Part shown: positions 38,015-49,997 of the stretch, in pieces
Layout of the letters: each line of letters starts with the position of its first letter
How positions within the stretch are numbered: position 1 is the stretch's first letter
From: an uncultured Bacilli bacterium
Lineage (GTDB): Bacteria > Bacillota_I > Bacilli_A > ML615J-28 > CAG-313
DNA length: 64,000 bases
Reading direction: 5' to 3'
NCBI GenBank assembly: GCA_944326155.1
Contig: CALVCV010000003.1
Coordinates: forward strand, 1-64,000
Translations under genes and position numbers: made by a program
The notes under the pieces: generated by a model
Databases searched by the model: none
The model's input: only the letters and a program-made list of their open reading frames with translations
Told to the model about the DNA's origin: nothing

Positions 38015-38914
38015 TTATTTTTTTCCTATGTATCTAATTCTAAAAGCTGCTTCTTTTTTTCCAGTGTCATTATTGAGTTTTTCTTGGTTAAAATCAATCC
38101 AAAATTTAGCACCTATGTATTCTATTACAAATTTATCATTTTCTAGATGGCCATTGCAATATTTGGCATACCAATCTTTTACACTACTTTCTAAATAATC
38201 CAGTTGAGAATTTTTATTTTTTAAATAATTAGGGTAATTAAAAGTAAAATAATTTTCATCAGTAGTATCTAAATATTGGTCTTTTGTTAGTAAACTTTCT
38301 AATTCAATATTAAAACCACCAACAATATATTTCGTATCATATGGTAATGGTAACAACACTAATTTTCGCTCATTGTTATGTATTACCGCCATTAAAGGCA
38401 TCTCTAATGCAATAGACATATTTTCTATATATGTATAAGCATAGTATATTTTTCCATTACTTTGAAAAGTTCTAAAGGAATAAGAATATCTTGTGCCATC
38501 AGTATTTGTTGCAATAATAATTTTTTCCAAAGACTTGGTTCCTTCATCAATTGGTAAGTAATCCTTTCCTAGTTTAGCGCCATTTTTTTCTTCTCTTTCA
38601 ACACATCTTGTTTCAATAATTTCATCAGAAGTATATCGCGATAAATGAGTAGCCATTGCATCACTTAAAATATATTGATCATTTTGAACAAATTTAACAA
38701 TTGCATTTGTGGAATCAGTTGAAATTCTAACATTATCCAAATCAAAATGGATAGATGGTAAATTATTGGGTAACAACATATATTGTTTGTATTCATTAGG
38801 AATTGTAATATCCACGCCATTACCCATAACAATATACTTGTTTTTTAAAAGTGAACAACTACTAATTACAAATAGTAGTATTATTATTACAATTATTGAT
38901 GTTATCTTTTTCAT
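38015..38914 (-). CDS. Lipoprotein of unknown function (299 aa)
   Basis: A 299-aa protein with a lipoprotein signal: basic MKK start, a long hydrophobic stretch and the lipobox VISSC with Cys20. The mature part has no family I recognise; it contains segments resembling solute or stress-sensing lipoproteins but nothing diagnostic. It begins 1 bp after the tgt stop, so it is co-transcribed with tgt, although a functional link is unlikely. Expected on the outer face of the membrane. Confidence 0.75.
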   Translation of the reverse strand: MKKITSIIVIIILLFVISSCSLLKNKYIVMGNGVDITIPNEYKQYMLLPNNLPSIHFDLDNVRISTDSTNAIVKFVQNDQYILSDAMATHLSRYTSDEIIETRCVEREEKNGAKLGKDYLPIDEGTKSLEKIIIATNTDGTRYSYSFRTFQSNGKIYYAYTYIENMSIALEMPLMAVIHNNERKLVLLPLPYDTKYIVGGFNIELESLLTKDQYLDTTDENYFTFNYPNYLKNKNSQLDYLESSVKDWYAKYCNGHLENDKFVIEYIGAKFWIDFNQEKLNNDTGKKEAAFRIRYIGKK

Positions 38915-38915
38915 T

Positions 38916-41400
<2,485 letters not shown>

Positions 41401-41485
41401 ATTTTCTCCCCCTTTTTCATATGATATTGTGTATTTATGTGAACTAGAAGATCTATTCAATTCTTCCTTCCCAGAACACAATTAA

Positions 41486-41514
41486 ATTATATATTTTTTA
41501 TATTTCAATGTCAA
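41486..41514 (-). promoter_or_regulatory. Consensus sigma-A promoter of the Big2 protein
   Basis: Minus strand TTGACA (41509-41514), 17-bp spacer, TATAAT (41486-41491): a perfect consensus match. It gives a leader of about 80 nt, including a weak hairpin (ATTGTGT / ACACAAT). The rest of the interval 41515-41700 is A/T-rich and shows no gene. Confidence 0.8.
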
Positions 41515-41700
41515 TATATTTTTTTAATCTGTTGATGAATGAATAAATTTTATTTTTTTAACTATAAAAAAAACAATGTTTTATAAGTTTTTTTATATTT
41601 TTTTTGTTTTTTTTGTAAAAACATATCAAAATATAATTATATATAATTTTTTATGACTTATTTTGACTTTTTTCTAAATATTTAATACTAAATATGCATA

Positions 41701-41743
41701 AAAAAAGCATATCTATTCCATCGTAGATTAGATATGCTTTTTT
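41701..41743 (-). terminator. Intrinsic terminator of rmuC
   Basis: A 14-bp perfect stem AAAAAAGCATATCT / AGATATGCTTTTTT with a 15-nt loop and a T-run on the minus strand, 28 nt after the rmuC stop. Confidence 0.85.
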
Positions 41744-41770
41744 ATTATTTATAAGGCAATACAATTATAA

Positions 41771-42874
41771 TTATTGATTATTGTTATATCCTTCATCTAT
41801 ATCAATTTTATCAGTTTTTGCCTCAATAATTTGTGTAAATTTTTTGGTAATTTTATTAGATGTAATATTTAATTCATCTTTGGACTTTTCAAGAGCATCG
41901 AAACGAGTTGTAAATTTTTCCCAACGTTTTTTAAATTGATCAAATTCTTTTTCTAATGCCACAAGTTGGTTTTCTATGGCCTTTAAATTTTTGGTCCTTT
42001 TTACTTGTTTATTAAAAAAATTAATCGTTGCAAGCAAAGCATGAAGGGTAGATGGTGATGATAAAATAACATTTTTATTACGCGCTTCATTTACGATATC
42101 ATTCATATGAGTATTTACAAACCACATAATACCATCACTTGGTAGAAAAAGGATAGCAAAAGGAGCTGTGAGATTGGGGATAATATATTCCTTAACTTTA
42201 TTAATATGCACCTGAACTTCTTTTTTAAATTGTTTTAAAATATCGTCTTTTTCTTTACCTGAAATTGTATCCTCTAGCAATGCTTCGTAATTACTGAATG
42301 GAAATTTTGAATCAATGCAAATTATATGATTAGGTTCTGATAAATAAACTACTGCATCAGGTCTAATCATATCGCCGTTTAAATTTTTAATTGTATACTG
42401 TTCACTATATCCATCAGGGTAATCTCCAAAAACACTAGCAAGCAAATTTGACAAAGTTAATTCTCCCCATTTGCCACGTGTTTGATTGCCTTTTAATATT
42501 TTGTTTAAATCTAATATATTGGTTTCTAAAGAACCAAGATTTTTTTGTGCCTCATCAATTTTACCTAATTTTTCTGAAAAATCTTTAAAAAAATTTTTTG
42601 AGCTATAAAGCGATTCTTTTAACTGATCATCTACTTTCTTTGACAAATCATCTATTTTTTCTTTAATATTATTGTTTAAATCTTTGAATTTATCATTAAA
42701 ATCATTATTTTGGTTTATTATTCTTTCACTTAATTTGCTTAAAAGATCAATAGATGTCATGTTTAATTCATCATTTTTGGCTTTCGGTTTATTTAGTCTT
42801 ACAAATATTAATAAAAAGATACCAACTACTAATAGAAAGATAATTGCAATAAGTGCCATTTCTAAAGGCGTCAT
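41771..42874 (-). CDS. rmuC: DNA recombination protein RmuC homologue
   Basis: A 367-aa protein. It starts with a membrane helix (residues 5-26), then a coiled coil to about 120, then the RmuC nuclease-like domain with RGKWGELTLSNLL, RPDAVVYLSEP, ICIDSKFPFSNYEALL and PNLTAPFAILFLPSDG. RmuC limits inversions at short repeats and belongs to the PD-(D/E)xK fold. A second coiled coil is near the end. It begins 48 bp beyond tRNA-Ser and is probably read from the same transcript. Confidence 0.93.
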   Translation of the reverse strand: MTPLEMALIAIIFLLVVGIFLLIFVRLNKPKAKNDELNMTSIDLLSKLSERIINQNNDFNDKFKDLNNNIKEKIDDLSKKVDDQLKESLYSSKNFFKDFSEKLGKIDEAQKNLGSLETNILDLNKILKGNQTRGKWGELTLSNLLASVFGDYPDGYSEQYTIKNLNGDMIRPDAVVYLSEPNHIICIDSKFPFSNYEALLEDTISGKEKDDILKQFKKEVQVHINKVKEYIIPNLTAPFAILFLPSDGIMWFVNTHMNDIVNEARNKNVILSSPSTLHALLATINFFNKQVKRTKNLKAIENQLVALEKEFDQFKKRWEKFTTRFDALEKSKDELNITSNKITKKFTQIIEAKTDKIDIDEGYNNNQ

Positions 42875-42921
42875 AAAATACCTAATTCCTTTCTTTGATA
42901 AAAAAGTAATATATATAAATA

Positions 42922-43010
42922 TGGCGGAAAATGGGGGATTCGAACCCCCGCAGTTGTTACGCCCTAATGGTTTTCGAAACCATCCTCTTCAACCACTTGA
43001 GTAATTTTCC
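42922..43010 (-). tRNA. tRNA-Ser (anticodon CGA)
   Basis: Serine-type tRNA with a long variable arm. On the minus strand the acceptor stem GGAAAAT pairs with ATTTTCC, discriminator G, and CCA is encoded. The anticodon stem ATGGT/ACCAT closes the loop TTCGAAA, so the anticodon is CGA, reading UCG. The T arm is GGGGGTTCGAATCCCCC. It lies 29 bp after the bioY stop and 47 bp before rmuC. Confidence 0.97.
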
Positions 43011-43039
43011 ACATTCATATTATAACATATTTTTTTAAA

Positions 43040-43594
43040 TCATTCAGCATATATACTATAAAATAACGTTATTCTCACATTCATTATATATCCAATTATA
43101 CTTGCTACAATTATTTTAATAGCATCAAATATAATAAAAGGGGCTATACATACTAAAAAAGTGTTTTGCAAGGTATTTTCTGTTTGTATCATATACCAAA
43201 TGGATCCGATTATATAACAAACTATTGTTCCTAAAAGCATGGAAAAAGGATACCAAAAAAATTTTTGTTTATTAATGCATGTAAATAAATTAATAATCCA
43301 TATACAAGGAAGAAATCCAATTATATATCCTCCCGTAATACCAAGAATTGTACCAATTCCAGCTTGAAAAGATGAAAATACTGGAATTCCGATTATCCCT
43401 ATAAATATATATATTAATGTAACTATTAGACCATCTAATTTTCTAGTAACACTACCTATAATATATATAGCAAATGTCGCAAGCGTAATAGGTATTTGTC
43501 CTATGTGAATTGACCATGGTGAAACCACACATAGACATGCAGAAAGCACTGCTATAAAAGAAAGTTTTTTTATTTTCTTATTCATATCTAACAC
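43040..43594 (-). CDS. bioY: Biotin ECF transporter S component BioY
   Basis: A 184-aa membrane protein with about six helices, substrate-binding subunit for biotin uptake. It shows the family pattern with VSPWSIHIGQIPITLATFAIY near the N-terminus and GTILGITGGYIIGFL in the middle. It overlaps birA by 17 bp and is thus co-expressed with the biotin ligase. No bio synthesis genes are nearby, so the cell may depend on imported biotin, needed for the biotin carrier at 61873-62241. Confidence 0.93.
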   Translation of the reverse strand: MLDMNKKIKKLSFIAVLSACLCVVSPWSIHIGQIPITLATFAIYIIGSVTRKLDGLIVTLIYIFIGIIGIPVFSSFQAGIGTILGITGGYIIGFLPCIWIINLFTCINKQKFFWYPFSMLLGTIVCYIIGSIWYMIQTENTLQNTFLVCIAPFIIFDAIKIIVASIIGYIMNVRITLFYSIYAE

Positions 43595-44579
43595 TCATTC
43601 TCGTAATTTCACCAGTTGATATTTTTTGTTTTCTACCATCAATGAATACTTCTAATTCCCCTTCTTTATTAATATTTATGACTTTTGCAATAAAGGTTTG
43701 ATTATTTTTATATAATTCTACTGTTTTCCCAATTACAAATGATTTTTTTATGTATTCATCCATATATATATCATCATCAATATGATCCAAATAGGCATCA
43801 ATTTGATTAATTATTTGAACAATCAATTCATTTCGTGAAATAATTTTATTTGTTTGTTCTTCAATGCTAGTTGCGATGTTTTGTAATTTTTCATCAAAAT
43901 TTTGATAATACATGTTAATACCAATGCCAATAATAACATATTCTAAACTATCTTGTTCGATAGATGTTGCAGCTTCTGTTAAAATACCACATATTTTTTT
44001 AGAATTAAGATATATATCATTTACCCATTTTATTTGAGTTTTTACACCAGCAATTTGATCAATCGCTAAAGATGTTGCGGCCGCTACCAAACAAGTTATT
44101 TTTTTAGCATATGCTAAAGAAAAGGTTGGTTTAAATAAAATACTCATATATATTCCCTTTGCATAATTTGAAATAAAGGTTCTACCAAGCCTACCTCTTC
44201 CTGCAGTTTGTGCATCAGCAATAACAATCATCTCTTCTAATTTTTCATTTTTTTGTATTTTCTTTAAATAATTATTAGTAGAATCCACACTATCTAATAT
44301 TTGGACATTTTTTTGTTTTATTATATGGGTTTTAATATATTTTTCATCTAATACTTTAATATCACTTTGATATATATATCCCATACGATCTACTTTTTTA
44401 ATGTCATAACCTTTTTCAATTAGTTTCGCAATGACTTTGCTAACATAACTTCTACTTATATGAAGATTCTTCGCAAGACTTGCTCCACTAATTATTTTAC
44501 TACTATCATTATCCTTATTTTTTCCTATTTTTAATTGTTCCAAAATATATTTATAAATTGTTTCATTTGCCCTTTTCAT
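43578..44579 (-). CDS. birA: Bifunctional biotin ligase/repressor BirA
   Basis: A 333-aa protein. Residues about 1-70 form a winged helix-turn-helix (GASLAKNLHISRSYVSKVIAKL is the recognition region) and the rest is biotin-protein ligase, with STNNYLKK, AGRGRLGRTF and the KWVNDIYLNSKKICGIL segments. It attaches biotin to carrier proteins and, with biotinyl-AMP, should repress transcription. A palindrome overlapping its own -35 (44613-44654) fits autorepression. Client in the window: the EAMKLE biotin carrier. Confidence 0.95.
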   Translation of the reverse strand: MKRANETIYKYILEQLKIGKNKDNDSSKIISGASLAKNLHISRSYVSKVIAKLIEKGYDIKKVDRMGYIYQSDIKVLDEKYIKTHIIKQKNVQILDSVDSTNNYLKKIQKNEKLEEMIVIADAQTAGRGRLGRTFISNYAKGIYMSILFKPTFSLAYAKKITCLVAAATSLAIDQIAGVKTQIKWVNDIYLNSKKICGILTEAATSIEQDSLEYVIIGIGINMYYQNFDEKLQNIATSIEEQTNKIISRNELIVQIINQIDAYLDHIDDDIYMDEYIKKSFVIGKTVELYKNNQTFIAKVININKEGELEVFIDGRKQKISTGEITRMSVRYE

Positions 44580-44596
44580 ATGTACCTCTAATCCAA

Positions 44597-44626
44597 TTTA
44601 TACTTCTTTTTTAATGCCATTGTCAA
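44597..44626 (-). promoter_or_regulatory. Predicted promoter of birA-bioY
   Basis: Minus strand TTGACA (44621-44626) and TATAAA (44597-44602) with an 18-bp spacer. The ribosome site AGAGG and the birA ATG follow within 20 nt of the -10. Confidence 0.7.
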
Positions 44627-44654
44627 CTTATAATTATATGTTGACAATGGCATT
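44613..44654. promoter_or_regulatory. Palindrome overlapping birA promoter, probable BirA operator
   Basis: Perfect 15-bp arms (44613-44627 and 44640-44654) around a 12-bp A/T spacer. The inner part TTGTCAAC...GTTGACAA resembles known BirA sites (TTGTTAAC-type arms), though the spacer is somewhat shorter. It covers the -35. No T-run on either side argues against a terminator. Confidence 0.65.
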
Positions 44655-44693
44655 TCCTAAAACAAATTAACAAAATAATTAATATTAATTATT

Positions 44694-45137
44694 TTATTCA
44701 ATTATTGTATAACATGTATCAATTTTTTCATATAATTCGTTAAAACTTTTTGAGTCAATTGACTGATAAATAGTTGCTACCAATAAAACATCTTCATTTA
44801 TTTCGTAAAAATTACCATCTAAAAAAACATCGTATTTATTAAAAAATGAATAATAATCTTCTAAATTATCAAAAAATCGGTATATAATTTTTTTATTTGA
44901 AAATCCATTATTAAATTCATATTTAACATATATTGTTTGATTTGAACTTTTATTGATATATATTAATTCTTTATTAACTTCTGTTTTGCCAATTTCAATT
45001 ACTTTTTCCTGCTGTTTATTAATATCCAAAGTAAATTTATAGTTATCTTTTTCATCTATCGAATTTTTTTGACAAGATGAAAAAGATAATATTCCTAAAA
45101 TTAGTAGCACTAAAAACAAATATTTAAATATTTTCAT
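44694..45137 (-). CDS. Small lipoprotein of unknown function (147 aa)
   Basis: A 147-aa protein with a lipoprotein signal and lipobox SFSSC (Cys22). The mature domain is about 125 residues, mixed alpha/beta by composition, with no family I recognise. It overlaps the 909-aa gene by 14 bp, being the last gene of the surface-protein unit. Expected as a membrane-anchored surface lipoprotein. Confidence 0.7.
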   Translation of the reverse strand: MKIFKYLFLVLLILGILSFSSCQKNSIDEKDNYKFTLDINKQQEKVIEIGKTEVNKELIYINKSSNQTIYVKYEFNNGFSNKKIIYRFFDNLEDYYSFFNKYDVFLDGNFYEINEDVLLVATIYQSIDSKSFNELYEKIDTCYTIIE

Positions 45138-47853
45138 GTGTATTTTTCTCCCTATATTTTAATAAAAAATTAGTTAAAATCATACTTATACTACAAGACG
45201 TAATATTTAAAAATATAGATAAAAATACTATATTTATATTATTATTTTTTAATTTTAATAATTCTGGAAATATACTCGTTAAAAGCGGAAACAAAATTAT
45301 TATTAAAATTAAAAATAGTTTTTTAATTTGTATTTTTTTAATTAAAATCAGTAAATATATTCCAAATATAGCATAAACAACAATATGAAAAATCACATAA
45401 CTAAATATTTCTATTATTGAATATGTTTCAAATATAGAACTTTCTATAACTTTAATAGGAATAGTAAAATAATAGTTTTTTGTCTCCTCATCACTATCAT
45501 CTACTTTAAGAATAATCGTAGTCTCACCACTTTTTAATGGTATAATTATATTATCAACAATTTTCACAATATTGGGTACAGAATATTCATATGTTACATT
45601 TGAAAAGGTTGCATTAGGGTCAATATTTAACTCTAATTTCTGATACTCATTAATTGACAATATATTTTTTTCTAATACTGCCACTAAATATTTTGGCAAT
45701 ACTTCACATACTTTAATTTCAAAAGAAAGATCTAATTCACTATTTTCATAATTTTTAATATAAATTGTTGCTATGCCAGCACTCAATGCATAAAGTTGAT
45801 ACATATTATTAATATAAGTTATTGATAATATTTCAGAATTGCTAGTTATAACTTGATAATTATTAGCATTATTAAAATTAGGTGTAACATTAATTTCTAA
45901 ATATGCCCTTTGAAAAACACTTAAAATTCTATTCGTAAAATCTATTTCTTCATAAACATCATTTTCAAGCAAATAAGTTTTGTAATTCATTATTGTAACA
46001 GGATTATATTCTACATATATTTGTTCAACATCTATTGAAAAGGTTTTATGTTTTACTATTTTACCATCATCTACTATTACGCTAATATTTGATGTCCCTT
46101 CAGCAATTGCTAACATATTGCCATTATTACCTATTGAAATAACTTCTGGATTTGATGATGTATATTTAAAATTTAATTTTTTAGATAATGAATTCGTAAC
46201 ATTAGTATACAGATTATAAGTTTTACCAACTTGCATTTTTAAAACTGTTTGTGCAGAAAGTTCAAAATCAGTATTTTCAATGTTAAAATCTAAAACTATC
46301 TCTTGTTCAAAATTATCAAAAAATTTGATAATAATTTGGACATTTCCAATCTCTATAAATTCTATTTCTACTAAATATTGATTATCACTATATGTAGTTG
46401 TACATGTTGCAATATGAGAATCAGTAGAATAAATTAAATAATTATTGTTGGTAGCATAAATATATGGTGTAACTATCACATTAAAACTAACAGTATCTGA
46501 TATAGTAACATTATTGATACTATATTTATTTAATTTAAATGTATTATTATTTAATTTGGAGTTTTCAATAGTTATATACTCTATTTTATTATTAAAATTT
46601 TCTTTTACATAAAGTGTAAAAGTAATATTTTCTATATCATAATATTTATATGATATAGTTATTGTAGTACTTCCTACTTTTTTTCCTATTAAAAAATTTT
46701 TTTCAATTGTTGCAATTTCATTATTATAAATTTCAATACTATAATCATCTTCATCTAATAGAGTATTTGAACCTAGTAATTCAAGTTCAATAGAAGTATT
46801 CTCATCCATTTCGCATATTAAATTATTATCGACTTCTTCTAAAATAGGTTTTTTTAAAATAATTTCATCTACCATTTTAGGCTTAATTTCAAATTTCAAA
46901 TTTTTATTTAATAAATTGTTATATGTACTGGAAATATTAATTACTGCTTCACCTATATCATCACAAGTGAAAGTAGCTACATATTGATCAACATTTTTAA
47001 AAGATAAGTTATCTGTAATTAATTTAAAATTTACCATTGCATTTGTTGTAACATTACAAGATGAGTTAATAGTTATAATATCACCTACATATATATCTAA
47101 AGTTTCAATATTATTTGTTACTTCCTTATTATTAACGTATATGGCATTAATATTAATATCATTAGGTACTTCAGGTGTATATGATTCGTTAGATATTTCA
47201 ATATCAATAGTATCAAAATATTTACTATCTTTCAAACTTTTTACAGTGATGACAACTTTACCATTTTCTTTTGCATATACATAACCATCTTCAACATTAC
47301 AAATATCTATATCACTAGATGACCACTGTAATTGTCCTAATGCAATATTACCTCCAACATTAACATCTAATTTTTTTATCTCACCTTTAATTAATTGTAT
47401 AGTAGATTCATATTCATTTGAAAATTCCAATTTATTATCTTTTTCAATTACTCTAATATTTACAATATCATAAATATTAGAATCATTTTTATTGGTAACT
47501 CTAACTGTAGTCATACCACTATTTTTTCCATATACATTACCTGTAGTTGATACAGTTGCAATATTTTGATTAGTACTCAACCAATTGTAATCCCACCTGT
47601 TAGCATTAGAAGATAAATTACTAGTTAAGGTTAATTGAAAACTACTCTCTAAATATACAATAATTTCACCATTTAATTTTCCATTAATTTCTACATTTTT
47701 TAAAATATTATTATTATATGTTTGTTTACTATCTTCTTTAAAATTAAAAATGTTAAATATACCGCCCTTTTTTCTAACTGTATAAACGTCTATAGCAATT
47801 ATAAACATTACTAAAATTATAAGTATTACATAAATAATATTTTTATTTTTCAC
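45124..47853 (-). CDS. Big-domain membrane protein (909 aa)
   Basis: A 909-aa protein. One membrane segment at about residues 5-24, then a long external region of Ig-like repeats. At least the first two are Big2-type (WLSTNQNIATVSTTGNVYGK; WSSSDIDICNVEDGYVYAK), with another near residue 560 (KYTSSNPEVISIGNNGNMLAI). The end has about three membrane helices (from about residue 800), so it is anchored at both ends. It overlaps both neighbours by 11 and 14 bp. Probably an envelope protein working with the preceding pilus operon (inference by position). Confidence 0.78.
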   Translation of the reverse strand: MKNKNIIYVILIILVMFIIAIDVYTVRKKGGIFNIFNFKEDSKQTYNNNILKNVEINGKLNGEIIVYLESSFQLTLTSNLSSNANRWDYNWLSTNQNIATVSTTGNVYGKNSGMTTVRVTNKNDSNIYDIVNIRVIEKDNKLEFSNEYESTIQLIKGEIKKLDVNVGGNIALGQLQWSSSDIDICNVEDGYVYAKENGKVVITVKSLKDSKYFDTIDIEISNESYTPEVPNDININAIYVNNKEVTNNIETLDIYVGDIITINSSCNVTTNAMVNFKLITDNLSFKNVDQYVATFTCDDIGEAVINISSTYNNLLNKNLKFEIKPKMVDEIILKKPILEEVDNNLICEMDENTSIELELLGSNTLLDEDDYSIEIYNNEIATIEKNFLIGKKVGSTTITISYKYYDIENITFTLYVKENFNNKIEYITIENSKLNNNTFKLNKYSINNVTISDTVSFNVIVTPYIYATNNNYLIYSTDSHIATCTTTYSDNQYLVEIEFIEIGNVQIIIKFFDNFEQEIVLDFNIENTDFELSAQTVLKMQVGKTYNLYTNVTNSLSKKLNFKYTSSNPEVISIGNNGNMLAIAEGTSNISVIVDDGKIVKHKTFSIDVEQIYVEYNPVTIMNYKTYLLENDVYEEIDFTNRILSVFQRAYLEINVTPNFNNANNYQVITSNSEILSITYINNMYQLYALSAGIATIYIKNYENSELDLSFEIKVCEVLPKYLVAVLEKNILSINEYQKLELNIDPNATFSNVTYEYSVPNIVKIVDNIIIPLKSGETTIILKVDDSDEETKNYYFTIPIKVIESSIFETYSIIEIFSYVIFHIVVYAIFGIYLLILIKKIQIKKLFLILIIILFPLLTSIFPELLKLKNNNINIVFLSIFLNITSCSISMILTNFLLKYREKNTHENI

Positions 47854-49894
47854 TTAATCCTCCATCAACTCTTTGTGGTATTTGATTAACGTATTCCCAA
47901 TTGGGTTTAAATATTATTTCAAAAGTATTTTCGATTGCATATTTGTCCCAACTTAAAGGAAAATTATATCCTTCGTAATAAACTAAAAAATTGGAATTTG
48001 CAAAAGCATTATATTCTATGATATCAACGCTTAAAGGAATGACGACATATTTAAGATTTTGACAGTTATTAAAAGCATTATATTTAATTTGTTTTACATT
48101 ATCATCTATTATTAAAAAAGTTTTATCATTAGCTGAAGGAAAGTGAATTAGGACTTGACCGGTTTTATCAAATAATATACCATCTTTATCCATGAATAAA
48201 CTATTTTCTTTGTTAACCATGATAGATTCTAATTTATGGCAATTATTTATCCAAGTATCACTAATAAAAGAAACATTTTTTCCAATTAAAATTGTCTTTA
48301 AATTTTTACAATCACGTAATGCTTCACTATTTATAGTAATTAAATTATCATTTATTACTAAATATTCCAAATATGGATTGGCATTAAAGCAGAAACGATC
48401 TAATAGCAAAATATTTATTGGTATTATAAAAGATGAATCTTTTTTTCCTAACGGATATACCTTTAAACTATTTTTAATTTTGTCATATAATACGCCATCT
48501 TCACTATAATAGAAACTATTATCTTCTTCAACCATAATAGTTTCTAAATTATTTGCTTTCATAAATGCATCTTCTTTAATTTTTTGAATATTTTTTCCGA
48601 TAATAATTTTTATTATATTTGAATCTTCAAAGATGCAATCAATGCTTACGACTGGTAGACAATTATATCCATTAGGGATAACAATCTCAGTTTCAGTTCC
48701 CCTATATCCTTCTATATTATAACAATTATTTGTATCATTTAACTTATATATTAATCCTTCACTACCTTTTGTAATAGGTTCTAAATTCCCATAAACAACA
48801 ATATCATTATTTGGTATTTTGTTTATAGAAGCTACATGGTTAAATTCTTCATCAAAATACCAATTTTTAAAGATATATCCATCAATCATTACATTTTTAA
48901 TCATTGTATATTTTGAATCATATTTTAAATTAGATATTTTTTTATATTCACTGGAATTAATCATATAAGTAATGCTATATGTCCTTCTTTTATACAAAAC
49001 TTCAAGTATTAATGAACCATCTAATAAAATTTTACCTTTAACATCACTATTTAGAACTTCTAATCCTTCATAAGTTTTTATTGGAGCAATAACTAACTCA
49101 TCTAAGGCGCCATATAGTGTTATTGTATCAATTACACTATAATCATCATTATCAATATTTTCACTTTTATATATGACTTTATATGGAATTTTTTTTGTAT
49201 CAATCCATTTTATATATATATTTAAATCTTTATCTATTTTATTTTCAGAATTAATAGGATTTTTAAAATCACTGTCTAAATAAAAACCATCAAAAACATA
49301 ATTTTCTTTATATGGTATTGATAGGCTTTCTGTTGTTGAACCATAATCAATATATTGTTTTTGTGTAGTCAATTCATCTATAATAATATTAATTTCACAT
49401 TTTATAATTTCCCATTTACACCAAATTGTATCATTTTCTAAAAAAGAATATTCACTACTTATTTTTTGTGTAAATTTTTCGTCAAAATAATATCCTTCTA
49501 ATCGATACCCTTCTCTACTTGGGATAGTTAAATTAGAGATTGTATCTTGATAATTAATACTTTGGACTTCTTTTTCTTGATTATTAATATTCAGTACTAT
49601 ATTTAATGGCTTTTTTTCCCAACCTGCATATAATGTGATATCTCTATTAATTTTTGTATCAAAATTATATAAAATTGTACACTCATAATCATAATACCAA
49701 TTAACAAAATTATAACCAATTTTTTTGGGCTCAAGAGGTTTTACTATTGTATCACCCCTTTTTGCTAATATTGAAGATATTTCTGTACCACCATTAGTAT
49801 CAAACTCAATATTATAATATTCTATTTTTTCTTTTGTACATGAGAATAAAAAACATATAAAAATAAATGGAATAATAAAAAGTTTTTGTCTAAT
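47843..49894 (-). CDS. InlB/BspA-type leucine-rich lipoprotein, probable ATT start
   Basis: The open frame runs to 49894, where an AGGAGGG site is 7 nt from an ATT codon followed by RQKLFIIPFIFICFLFSC, a lipoprotein signal with Cys19. Starting there gives 683 aa; a downstream TTG at 49370-49372 would remove the signal and the first repeats. Residues about 30-350 hold InlB/Flg_new-type repeats (FDTNGGTEI, GYNFVNWYYD, ITLYAGW). Residues about 390-650 are BspA-type leucine-rich repeats (VIPNGYNCLPVVSIDCIF; FNNCQNLKYVVIP). Likely surface adhesin. It overlaps the 909-aa gene by 11 bp. Confidence 0.75.
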   Translation of the reverse strand: MRQKLFIIPFIFICFLFSCTKEKIEYYNIEFDTNGGTEISSILAKRGDTIVKPLEPKKIGYNFVNWYYDYECTILYNFDTKINRDITLYAGWEKKPLNIVLNINNQEKEVQSINYQDTISNLTIPSREGYRLEGYYFDEKFTQKISSEYSFLENDTIWCKWEIIKCEINIIIDELTTQKQYIDYGSTTESLSIPYKENYVFDGFYLDSDFKNPINSENKIDKDLNIYIKWIDTKKIPYKVIYKSENIDNDDYSVIDTITLYGALDELVIAPIKTYEGLEVLNSDVKGKILLDGSLILEVLYKRRTYSITYMINSSEYKKISNLKYDSKYTMIKNVMIDGYIFKNWYFDEEFNHVASINKIPNNDIVVYGNLEPITKGSEGLIYKLNDTNNCYNIEGYRGTETEIVIPNGYNCLPVVSIDCIFEDSNIIKIIIGKNIQKIKEDAFMKANNLETIMVEEDNSFYYSEDGVLYDKIKNSLKVYPLGKKDSSFIIPINILLLDRFCFNANPYLEYLVINDNLITINSEALRDCKNLKTILIGKNVSFISDTWINNCHKLESIMVNKENSLFMDKDGILFDKTGQVLIHFPSANDKTFLIIDDNVKQIKYNAFNNCQNLKYVVIPLSVDIIEYNAFANSNFLVYYEGYNFPLSWDKYAIENTFEIIFKPNWEYVNQIPQRVDGGLSEK

Positions 49895-49926
49895 ATTTAT
49901 CCCTCCTATTCTAAAGATTTATAAAT

Positions 49927-49965
49927 AAAAAGGAAGACTATTGTATATATTTAGGCTTCCTTTTT
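49927..49965 (-). terminator. Intrinsic terminator after the GLUG lipoprotein
   Basis: Stem AAAAAGGAAG / CTTCCTTTTT extended by CTA/TAG across one mismatch, 11-nt loop, then TTTTATTTAT on the minus strand. It lies between the genes at 49998 and 49894, so downstream expression may be reduced or need another start. Confidence 0.75.
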
Positions 49966-49997
49966 TGTCATTTTACTTTTATTCTACTATTTTAAAA

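Noticed and set aside
41515-41700. Possible riboswitch or RNA gene upstream of the Big2 gene
   Set aside because: The interval is A/T-rich without conserved structured elements that I could recognise.
42672-43004. Plus-strand frame ending in a Pro-rich peptide
   Set aside because: It crosses rmuC antisense and the tRNA-Ser gene; the GFEPP-type tail is the usual false translation of a tRNA T arm.
44613-44654. Reading the long inverted repeat as a terminator of the small lipoprotein gene
   Set aside because: Neither side has a T-run, and it overlaps a good -35 with a BirA-site-like core; the operator reading fits better.
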